Assembly (NCBI RefSeq): GCF_004193775.1
Contig: NC_041011.1
Location: 41,671,167-41,735,166 of the forward strand
Reading direction: 5' to 3'
Origin: Glycine soja
Taxonomy: Eukaryota; Streptophyta; Magnoliopsida; Fabales; Fabaceae
DNA: 64,000 nucleotides
Shown here in pieces: positions 24,954-35,900 of the stretch. The notes under the pieces were generated by a model, which ran no database searches, was not told the origin of the DNA, and saw nothing but the letters and a program-made list of their open reading frames with translations. Each line of letters opens with the position of its first letter. Positions within the stretch are counted from its first letter, which is position 1. Made by a program: the position numbers and the translations under genes.

Positions 24954-27444
24954 TGTGGTACTAAATTTTGTAGGAAGAGATTCTACTATGGATCGAATCT
25001 CAATTAAGTTGTTTTAACTATATTTTATTTTTCTTTTCTTTTCGTTTAAAATTTCCAAGCTTGCCGTGTGTCTTCATCCATTCACATGAATGATTTATAT
25101 GCCCAACTCACAATTCCATATAACTAGATAACTCAATTATCATTGATAAAAAAAAGATATGTTCGTTGATTCAATTACTAGGCATTTGATTAGAGGTTGA
25201 GTATGCTTACGAAACCTAGTTTTGGAATTTAAATCTAGGAGTGAATAATTTTATATCACAATAATGATTTTCAAAAAAAAATTATCTCACTGTAACAATA
25301 TAAAAATTAAATACACGCACACCTTACACTCACGCAGCGGGGGAAGATATCTCAAAATATATTTCTATTATTTCAACTTCAATTTGACGCACATTACAGA
25401 ACCTTCATATGTCATGCGTGGCTTTACGAATTTCATATATTAAATAATGCTAAATACCTAAACTTAATAACTATGAAAGAATACGTATTTGTGCTAAATA
25501 TTAATTTGAAGAAAAATCTACTGTTCAATAGTTCTCTATTACCACTTAAGTATAATTATTTCCCTTAAAACTAAAGATACTTGTAGTCTTTAAAAGAAAA
25601 AATACGAAAGAAAACTAGGCAGTGGTGGTGGCAAACTATAAATCATATATATACATAATTTTCTTCAATTTGTGACAGACGGCGACTCTCAAATAGCAGT
25701 AACATTTAGAGATGCATAATAGTTTTTTTCGTTTACTAACACACACACACACAAAAAAAAAAAAAAAGAGGCGGTGGTGGCATCCTTGCGACTTGCAAAT
25801 AGCTTTAATTTGTACTTCGGCTTCATTTAATTATCGCCTATTTTAATTATATCTGACTCAAATAAAAGTATCTCTAATAAATATAATAAAAAATGCATGT
25901 GTTTTAGAAAAAAACAATAGTAAATAAATAGAAATATTATTAGAATAAAAAGTAGTTATACCGAAACAATACTAATAATCTACATGAGAATCTCGGAAAC
26001 CAGAACAAGTGTGCCCACATCGGGTGCCTCAAAGTGATTCCCCCAATTTTTTTAACTCTTTCTTTGGGTTGCGGAGAAAGATTCAACTTCCAGTTATTTC
26101 TACCATTAAAAAATTGTTAGTTTTGACAGCAATAATTGCACCAAAGTACCAAATGCTAAACCCAACCCACCACATGTCCGAACCACCAAACATGGTCCTA
26201 CCCATGTGACACATTACTCTCATTGCTAGTAATGTGATATTTGAGTCCAACCAAAGTGGATAGGATTATTATTAAGAGCAATGGAACAGTTTGTCTAGAA
26301 TAATTTAGGATGATAAATTGATTATATGGGTCCCCAAAATTCAATAATAGAGAACAATCAAACAACAAACATCTTAGGTTTGGCTGGTAGTTGTGAGTTG
26401 TGCTGCTGAGGTTACTCTCACTATGACTGCACAAGACAGTGAAAGGCACGTCATCTTACGCTTTGTATTTTTTTTGCTAATTCAAAACTCATGACGTTGC
26501 TAATGTCTCGACGTTTCATATTCTGAAGTGAATAATATTCATTCAATTCAATTCAACCTTTAACAATATCGAAACTACACCACCAAGCACCAATCCCTTT
26601 CGTACTCATTACTCAATTTGTTACATGTGTAGTCTCCAAAAAGCTCCAGCATAGCAAAGCAGAAGACACATTACACATTCTCGTCAATTTCAATTTCTGT
26701 ACGAGGCATCATAGACAAACACACAACATTAAACAATTTCTGCTAAGTTATAAAATAATGTCACTGAAACCATGGGCTTCAGAAAACCATGCCCTTCTTT
26801 TCTAATTTATAACCAAGTACTGTCGACTGTCGCATTGACAACGCTTTCCATTATTTTCTCTCTTTTATTTTTTTATTTCACTTGTGAAAATAACCAAATT
26901 TTTTTTTTTATACTTTTAGTCTATTTTAAAAATAATATATGAATTAAGAAATACATTCTTTTCGTTTCCTTTAATTTTTTATACTTCAAAAATTATTAAA
27001 TACATTAAAAAAGTACAATCAATATATTTATTTATTTTAAAGTGATTTTCAGTTTTCTAACATGCCCTTTCATTAACATTTTCTTTTATTTATAAGAATT
27101 GAACTCAAATACTTAAAATATACTAGAACTCACATATTATTCGATCGAGTTAGAATACTTTATCATTTAAAATTTATAACATTGAGTAAATTGATTAAAA
27201 TTTATAAAAGAAAAAACATAATTATAAAGATTACAAGTAATACACTATTATTTATAAATTTTAAAACAAATAAAAAAATTCTTGATAGATAAAAATAAAA
27301 TAATAGAAGTATGTTCTTTATTACTTTTTCATATTCTTTTCTTTTAGTTGACATGTTATAGGTTGAAAGTATTTATTAATTTTATTGATAATTAATCTCT
27401 ATTAAAAATTATTTTTTTATTTCAACTAATAAGTTATAGGTATA
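24954..27444. other. Intergenic AT-rich region between two Copia elements
   Basis: No supported gene. An AC/A microsatellite lies at 25738-25767. A weak SINE-like block on the minus strand lies near 27090-27180. Short open frames near 26009-26449 show no family signature. Confidence 0.5.
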
Positions 27445-27449
27445 AAGTA

Positions 27450-28613
27450 TGTTGGACAAGCGGCGTCAATTATCTTAAGGGGATGAATTAATTTTCCATT
27501 AACAAACTTTTAACCCCTTCTAAATGATAGGCTCGGAATGCGGAAGAAGAAACAACAATCAATTTAATAATGTTCTTTAAGCATGCAAGACAAAATTAAT
27601 TGCAATAATAAATGAGATAAGGGAAGAGAGAAATGTAAACTCAATTTATACTGGTTTGGCCACTTCCCGTGCCTACTTCTAGTCCTCAAGCAATCCACTT
27701 GAGATTTTCCATTCTCTTTGTAAAATCCTTTTACAAAGTCTGAACTACACAGGGACAACCCGTCCCTTGTGTTCAGGAATCCTTACAACTTAAGAGATCC
27801 TCAGTCTCTTAATCAATCTCTTTGATTAAGAAGAAGAAGAAGAATTCTCTCTTTAAGAGAAGATATTACAATTGAAGTCCATGGATGAACTCTTAATGGA
27901 TTTGCAAGTGTTTGCTCAAGAGTTGTTGAGAGAGCATTTGACAATGAAGTTCTCTTAGAATATCTCTCTTTGCTTTTTGAAGTCAGACACACACATATAT
28001 ATAGGCCCTTCGTGCCTTTTCAAAATGGCTTGAAGAGATGTGTTTTTCAAAAAGTTTTTTCTAAAATTCTTCATTGGTAATAGATTATAGGTTTCTGGTA
28101 ATCAATTACACAGTTATATTTTGAAGGGTCATGACTTTTGAATTTGAATTTCAGGAGTTTCGTTGTTGGTAATCGATTATAGACGCATGGTAATCGATTA
28201 CATGTTCAAAATTCAAATTCAAAATCCTTTTCAACAGTTATTTCTCAAACTTCCCTTATGGTAATCGATTACACTGCCTCGTAATCGATTACCAAAGCCT
28301 TGGATGACTTTGAAACCTTTTGTTTTGAGGCAAGGTTTGATCTTGAAGCAAGGCTTTGTTTTGTTGAAACAATCTTGTATTAATCTTGAAGCAGTACTTA
28401 TCCTTTTGAAGCAGCCTTGTTTGATTCTTCTTTGACATCATCAAAATCATGTATGCATACATTCACATTCTTCCCCTTTTTGATGATGACAATCAAGTGA
28501 TTTCTTTTCGACATCATCAAAAGATACATGATTCACATTCTCTCCCTTTTTGATGATGACACTCATTATTAAGCTAATTCTTTTTTACATCATCAAAACT
28601 TGCATGATTCACA
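27450..28613 (-). repeat. 3' LTR of the gag-only Copia element
   Basis: The 1164-bp copy has TG...CA ends, a TATA-like stretch at 27993-28005 and six palindromic TAATCGATTA-type sites between 28076 and 28293, some with one change. It differs from the partner LTR by scattered substitutions and small indels. Several near-identical short units, each with GACATCATCAAAA and a CATTCACATTCTCCC-like part, repeat near its inner end (about 28430-28613). Confidence 0.92.
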
Positions 28614-29160
28614 TTCTCCCCCTTGTTGATGATGACGACCACTGTAGGTTAAGAGCAACAACAACAAAAAATATCTATTTGTATATAGTTTTACTCCCCC
28701 TTGGTTTTGCAATGTTTGCTTATATGAGACAATTGAAGATGTCATAGATTTCATATATAAAAAGTTGTCTCATAAAGAATAAATAATTTCCCTTACTCTC
28801 TTATCTTTTTTATCTATCTCTCCCCTTTTGTCAACATAAAAAACAAATCATAAGCAGGAAGGAGAAAATCACTTGTTGCAATGTATAAGAGTCAAGCGAT
28901 ACCAAAAGGCATTAAAACAAACTATTTTGCACCCACAAAAATACATATCAACTATAAAACAATCAAAAGTAATCAATAATAAACATAACCTTCAAACACA
29001 ATCATCAAAATCAATCATAAAAAATGATCATAATAACTCCTAAACACAATCATCATAGACAATAAAAAATAATCATCAAAGACAATCAAAGTTCAATCAA
29101 GAACAATCATTAAAAACAATAATCAAAGACAATCAAAACTCAATAAAGAACAATCATAAA
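28614..29160 (-). other. Non-coding interior of the gag-only element
   Basis: After the polypurine tract the interior is AT-rich. From about 28940 to 29180 it becomes a loose repetition of CAATCA/CAATAAA-like words (plus strand). No pol domain is recognisable. A 65-codon frame starting at 28550 is chance. Confidence 0.6.
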
Positions 29161-29694
29161 AAACAATCAAAGACAGGTGACCTGTTGGTATCATTTGATA
29201 TCATTTGTTGGGCTTGTTGATCAAGTGACCTTTGTTTGTTGTCTCCATAAATCACATATTCACTATCTTGGAGAAATATGAATAAACTTTGATGCATCTC
29301 CTCTTCTCCACTTTCATAGTCTTTCTTTTCTTTGAAATTCCTTTTGTCGGATTTTTTCATTCTTCTTTTAAAGACAGAACAATTGAATCTCATGTGCCCA
29401 GGTAGATCACATTCATAGCATTTTGGGGCTAAGGAGGAATCTTTTTCTTTCTTCTCTGGATTGATATTTGATTTCCTTTGATCTTTTGTTTCTCATAAAC
29501 TCATTGAATCTTTTCACAAAATTTGAAATCATCATCTTCTTCTTCTCTAGGATTTTTTTTATAGTTATTTTTCTCTCTACCATTGTAAGAATAAAGGGAT
29601 CAAATTCAATGACTTCCCATATCTTTAAATCTATGGCTTCAATAAAGATGTGCATTCGGGTTTTCCAATAGTGATAACCCTTGCCATTGAACAT
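29154..29694 (-). pseudogene. Broken Copia gag (UBN2-like start and zinc knuckle)
   Basis: On the minus strand, a frame from 29694 begins FNGKGYHYWKTRMHIFIEAID, the standard opening of plant Copia gag. It stops near 29413. A second frame through about 29420-29380 carries a complete CCHC knuckle, C-Y-E-C...GH...C (CX2CX4HX4C), out of frame with the first. Most of the middle of gag is missing, and no protease follows. The piece ends near 29154. Confidence 0.85.
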
Positions 29695-29808
29695 GAGTTA
29701 GATGAGACCTATTAATAAAATTTCCCTCAGGAAATGAAAAGTTAGATGAAGTCATATCTATTCTTGAAGTTTTTAAACTTTAGACAAAAATCCTGCTCTG
29801 ATACCACT

Positions 29809-30994
29809 TGTTGGACAAGCGGCCTCAATTATCTTAAGAGAGGGTGAATTAATTTCCCACTAACAAACTTTTAACCCCCTTCTAAATGATAGGCTCGAAA
29901 TGCGGAAAAAGAAACAATAATCAATTTAATAATGTTCTTTAAGCATGCAAGACAAAATTGATTGCAATAATAAATGAGATAAGGGAATAGAGAAATGCAA
30001 ACTCGATTTATACTGGTTCGACCACTTTCCGTGCCTACTTCTAGTCCTCAAGCAACCCACTTGAGATTTTTCATTCTCTTTGTAAAATCCTTTTACAAAG
30101 TCTGAACTACACAGGGACAACTCGTCCCTTGTGTTCAGGAATCCTTACAACTTAAGAGACCATCAATCCCTTAATCAATCTCTTTGATTAAGAAGAAGAA
30201 GAATAAGAAGAATTCTCTTTTTAAGAGAAGGATATTACAATTGAAGTCCATGGATGAACTCTTAATGGATTTGCAAGTGTTTGCCCAAGAGTTGTTGAGA
30301 GAACATTTGGTAATGAAGTTTTCTTGGAATATCTCTCTTTTCTTTTTGAAGTCAGACGCACACATATATATAGGCCCTTCGTGTCTTTGTAAAATGGTTT
30401 GAAGAGATGTGTCTTTTAAAAAAAAAAATTCTAAAATTCTTCATTGGTAATCGATTACAGGTTTCTGATAATTGATTACACAGTTATATTTTGAAGAGTC
30501 ATGACTTTTGAATTTGAATTTCAGGAGTTTCGTTGCTAGTAATCGATTACAGACATATGGTAATCGATTACATGTTCAAAATTCAAATTCAAATCCTTTT
30601 TCAACAACTATTTCTCAAACTTCCCTTCTGGTAATTGATTATTCTGCCTGGTAATCGATTACCAGAGCCTTGGATGACTTTGAAACCCTTTGTTTTGAGG
30701 CAATGCTTTATCTTGAAGAAATCTTGAAGCAAGACTTTATTTTGTTGAAGCAATTTTATATTAATCTTGAAGCAGTGCTTATCCTTTTAAAGCAGCCTTG
30801 TTTGATTCTTCATTGACATCATCAAAATCATGTATGCATACATTCACATTCTCCCCCTTTTTGATGATGACAATCAAGTGATTTCTTTTCGACATCATCA
30901 AAACATATATGATTCACATTCTCCCCCTTTTTTATGATGACACTCATTATCAAACAAATTCTTTTTGACATCATCAAAACCTGCACGATTCACA
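29809..30994 (-). repeat. 5' LTR of the gag-only Copia element
   Basis: This 1186-bp copy ends with TG at 29809 and CA at 30994. Read on the minus strand, six palindromic sites (30446-30663) come before a TATA-like stretch at 30361-30373, so they fall in the U3 promoter region. The primer-binding site lies immediately beyond 29809. Confidence 0.92.
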
Positions 30995-30999
30995 AAGTA

Positions 31000-32929
31000 T
31001 TCATTAAATTTATTGATAAATTAATATTTAATTGACTATCTTTAATAGAATCTCTCTCAATCAATTTTATTAATTTTTTTTAATTTCATTTACAAGGTTG
31101 AAACGTGATAACAAGACATTGGTCTAAGTAATATTAGACTCAATTTCTTAAGTAATGTTTCAAATTCAAATTCTCTAGATAAAAAAGTGTTTGGGAGAAA
31201 AATTTCACTAAAAGTGATCCAACCAAGTTTTTGAACGGAGATTAATCATCGGCAAAATCAATAAATACTTCTTATCATGATTAAAAAAATTAAATATGAA
31301 ATTTGTTTGATGGGCTGCTATTCGTAATTAAGATTAGTTACAAAAGGTATACGCAAGATATACTGACAATACATATATGTTAAGCTCTATATAAACGCCC
31401 AACAAAGTGACTAGTATCCATTGTTGTAGAAATTTTAGGTTTGATAGTTTATAGAATTTTATACTCATACTAATAAATAATTTGAACGTATTTGCATACC
31501 TAAAATTTTCGATATTAATATTGCTCGGCAATTAATACTCTATTTTTAGGAAAGCACATGATACTATGGCTTTAAAATGAAGCAGCTTGCTAATACGATA
31601 AGTAAATGAACTAGTGTACAACTACATCTAGCAATTCATTTAGTCTTTATAAATTTTCAATTGCACAACCTTTAAATGCTTCATAATTTCACTTTATTGA
31701 TAATTGAAAGACGTTCTTATTCCTTAAAGATCATACAGAACAATGATATCATTAACCGATCAAGGTTCAGAAGATGAAAACAATTTTTTTACCCCTACTT
31801 TAAACATTTGTCAATAGTTCAATTTATCATAAGGTGTTCAGGACTCAATTCCAAGGTCCAAGTACACCCAGGCCAGGTCCGTCATGGAAGACACAAGAGT
31901 CCTTACTCACATTTTGCTTTTTATACTGTTAGAACAGTAAACACGTTTTTTTAAGAATAAACACGGGTTTATTTGTGTTCTGTTAAAATAATTACTTGAG
32001 TCTTGACAGAAAATAAGCATAGGATGCAACACAAAGAAAAAATAATACAAAAATAAAACTCACAATGTTAAAAAACAGGAACTTAAATAAAAGCTGTGAA
32101 CGCACACCCGGTACAAACAAACTCAAGTCTGTCGGCTAGGTCATATTTCTCCTGTCCTTTATTTAACTCTACTTCTATAACAAGAGACACAGGGATTACT
32201 TACTTCAAAATGATTGAAGTGCAAACTTTATATGTTAGGATTATCAAATATACATGCACATGCAAAATAAACTACTTTAATTTTTACTTTCTTGATTTTC
32301 CAATTAAATGTTATAATTCCGTACTTTACCTTCACCTCTTAATAGAAAACACAAGACTAGGCACATATTGAAAACATGAATTCAAGAGTTGATATAGCAA
32401 TGCAATGTCACAAAAAGCGTGAGGACCTTTGTCTCATATGGTAGATCCCAAGGGTTGAATCAGGTTTCAGAGGTATCCAAGTAAAAGGACTTATTAGAGA
32501 TCCCGCATTAACAGAGGATTTCCACCAAAGTCAAAATGACTACCAAAAAATAACAAGGAGACATCCAAAGTGAGGACCATATCCATTTTTACTGGCTTCA
32601 CTGCCATTCATAAACCAATTGTACGAGCATTTTTAATTAGTTTGCAGAACACATGCAGATGTATCCATCAATGCTTGAGAACCTTATAAGTCAGAATGAC
32701 ATATACCAGCTACTAGTGTACAAAAGAAAACAAGGAGAGGCTGTCTACCTCAAAATGCAAATTTGTACCAGTGGAAAACAACAGTCTACATAGTTCATGA
32801 TGGTGTTTCCCTTTGTTTTTACAATTCCAAAATATCATGATTAAATGGAACTCTACTTTCCTTTTCTTCAACTATTACATCTTCAAGACCAAGCTGACGG
32901 TTGTGGCATCAATTTCACCAAAATTAACT
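31000..32929. other. Intergenic region and TOPP 3' UTR side
   Basis: 31085-31280 contains a SINE-like dispersed repeat. Sequence nearer 32929 probably includes the TOPP 3' UTR. The open frame at 32096-32371 shows no family signature and is not called. Confidence 0.5.
31085..31280 (+). repeat. SINE-like dispersed repeat, copy 1
   Basis: A block matches 58185-58335 in order: AAGTAA..., TTCAAATTCAAAT, GGGAGAAAAATTTCA, AAAAGTGATC, then TTAATCATC and CAATAAATA. The TTCAAATTCAAAT part resembles a decayed tRNA B box. It carries no coding sequence. SINE origin is an inference. Confidence 0.5.
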
Positions 32930-35900
32930 TCATACTTTTGTACCCAGGAAGGACTGAAAGGCAACAAGAGAAATTTGGAATGTATTTAATGCATTGAATG
33001 TGAACAACAAAACAATACAAAACATTGACACTAGTGATGCTAAGTGATGTGGTATAATAACTTAAATTACATGATAGGTTAGGAAATCAATATAAAATCA
33101 GATCATTCCAAGTTCCAACAATCCTAAATTAGATCAGAAATGGTTAAATCTATGAAATCTCACAAAACTACCAAGTTGAAGTCTAGTCCAACAAGCCAAG
33201 ACACCATGTCTCCAAATTCAGTGTAATCATGACAAGCACCTATTTCAAAAGGCTAGAAATAAAGCAGATTTTGGCAATTACCACCGTAAGCTTATTTAAT
33301 TGATCTCCGCAAAAGATTCACAAATCAAGTCTAGACAGATAAAAAACAGTCTGCTACCAAAAAATTGCCAATTCACTGTGAAGGTTGAAATTCATAAATA
33401 TCTATCTACATATACAATAAAATATATACCACTCAATTTTGTTTATATATTGCATCAGCAGAGATTAAGATATCTCCATACCTTTATGCCTGCTGGAGAG
33501 TTTCCTGGCTTAGTAGTAGTAGTACTTCCAAAGTTGAGCTTTGCTTTTTTATCAGCTGGCTTTAATATTTGGAAAGAGCACATTAGTGTCTCATCAACAC
33601 TCATCATAGCGCCAGCATTGTCAAACTCTCCACAATAATTAGGTGCTGAAAATATTGTTACAAGCTGCCGGTTAGCAAAGAACTCGTACCCATCCTCCAC
33701 CACCTGGTCAAAACTCAACATTAATCCAATTTAAATGCAGGAACGTAAAGAATGAAGCATCATAAGCTAATAAGTGGCATTTGAAAGGGAGAAGTTTAGC
33801 CTCAATTCAGATTTGTGTCAGAATTTACATCGAAAACAGCAATACCAAGTTTGCATGAAGTAAAGCAATTGTTATAATCCTGATAGATAGATAAGGATTG
33901 GTGGAAATAAGTCTCAGTACTTTTAGTCATCAATTAAATATGGGGATACAAACTCAACCCAGAAGACTTGGCATAACACATTGAACACCAAAGGCAGGGA
34001 GTTTAACCTGATGAGCACGACAAATAAGATCCAAATCATGTTTCTGAAGAAACTCTGAGACCTTATCAGCACCAAATGTATATGAAACTCCCCTGTCATT
34101 CATTCCCCAACCTTGGACCTCTTTGCTTGGGTCTGACCAGAGGAGATCACAAAGCAAACCTGTATCAGGCACATCAGTGGGCCGCTGTAGATTTCTAATC
34201 TGATCCAGATTAAGTATGTCAGGAGAAAGACCCCCATGCATGCACAAAATCTTTTCATCAATTAGTGCTGCCACAGGAAGGCAATTGAAGCATTCTGTAA
34301 ATGTCTTCCATAACCTTACATTGAACCTTCTTTTACACTCGTCATAAAACCCATATATACGGTTAATAGAAGCACATTCATGGTTACCCCTCAAAAGGAA
34401 AAAATTCTCGGGATATTTTATTTTATATGCTAGGAGAAGGCATATTGTTTCCAAACTCTGCTTCCCTCGATCTACATAATCCCCCAAAAATAAGTAGTTG
34501 GCCTCGGGAGGTAGTCCACCATACTCAAAAAGCCTTAAAAGATCAGAATATTGACCATGTACATCACCTGAGAGATCAACAAAAGGACATTAAGAAATAA
34601 TCACACATTTTTCTCTGTAAACCATAATACAGTACTATGTAGCAATTGCAAAACTGTTGATATTGTTAGGTCCTATTTGACATTGATCAACAAAAGGACT
34701 ACAAATTGTGTCTAAACTCTAAAAAATGAAGATCTCTGAAAAAAAATTTCATGCCGAACAAGGAACATTTGATATTGTTAGGTCCTATTTGACATTGATT
34801 AAATTCTGTTGTTTCAAATAATTGCTTTCAGCAGAATTATTATTTGAATTCATGAATATGAATTCTTGCATCAGCAAATGCTAAGTAAATGATTTTACAT
34901 GGATTCTGGATATTTTGGTTAAAGTTTTGTTGTTTCAAATTGCTGCTTCTAGCAGAATCATTATTAGAGTTCATGAATATAAACTCCTCAACCACCAATA
35001 CTACATATTTGGTTTTACATGGATACTGAATATATCTTACCATTTTGAAGAAAAGTTTCACAGTTACAAACAAAATAGCTTTTTAAGTTTGATTTTAATC
35101 CTATTATTCATTGCTAGGAACATATGTTAGTAGAAGGTATTCATCAAACAGATCTTCTTGCTTAATTTGGTCCTCTACAAAGAACAAACAATACAGTACT
35201 TGAGCTGAAGCCCTATTTGAGAACATATCTCTAAGATTGTGTTTCAACCTTAAAATTTAACAGTAACACTCCTAATTTTTCCAAGTTCTTCAATGTAAAC
35301 TCTGGATTAACTGGCTAAACATAAGATTCATATAGCTTTGACGTGACAATCTTATAAAGGCAGATACAACAACATCCTTGACCTTGAGACAGTAAGATGG
35401 AAAATTGAGACAATATAGGCAAGGATTATGATACATTATTATTAAATGTAAATTCTCATAAGACTGCCATTTTAAGGACACTTGAAACAGCTTCTCATAT
35501 AAAACCTTTTATCTCAACAAGACTTTACTAGGAAATTCCAAACATTTGTGTTTGACCCAATTTTTGTAGAGCTTAAATGCTACTTCAAGTTAAAGTTAAA
35601 GCTGTTTGGTAAATTTAGATTTTTTTAAAATGAATTACTTTTAAGTTAAAATTTCTTGGATAGTGTATTTTTGGATCTTGGGACTTGAAATAAAGAATGA
35701 AAAAGAAAAATATGCGTCAAAAGCTCCTAAAATTAACTCATTTAAAAGCTCATTTTTTCCCCAAAGTTTTCTAATTTATAAATAAAATAAAAAACTACTT
35801 TTTAAAAGCTCTTTTTGTTAAAATTCTTTTTGGCACAATTTCTTTTAAGGAGATGACAAACTAAACAAAAGCTGGAGCAAACACCATTACATATCATGGA

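Larger units (their letters stand above)
27450..30994 (-). mobile_element. Non-autonomous Copia-type element, gag remnant only
   Basis: The 3545-bp element is flanked by a perfect 5-bp duplication, AAGTA, at 27445-27449 and 30995-30999. LTRs are 27450-28613 (the 3' LTR on the minus strand) and 29809-30994 (the 5' LTR). On the minus strand the 5' LTR is followed at once by a Met-tRNA primer-binding site, TGGTATCAGAGC (reverse complement at about 29795-29806). A polypurine tract, AAGGGGGAGAA, abuts the 3' LTR (28614-28624). Only about 1.2 kb lies between the LTRs. It holds a broken gag; protease, integrase, reverse transcriptase and RNase H are all absent. Such elements move only with enzymes supplied by relatives. 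Confidence 0.93.
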
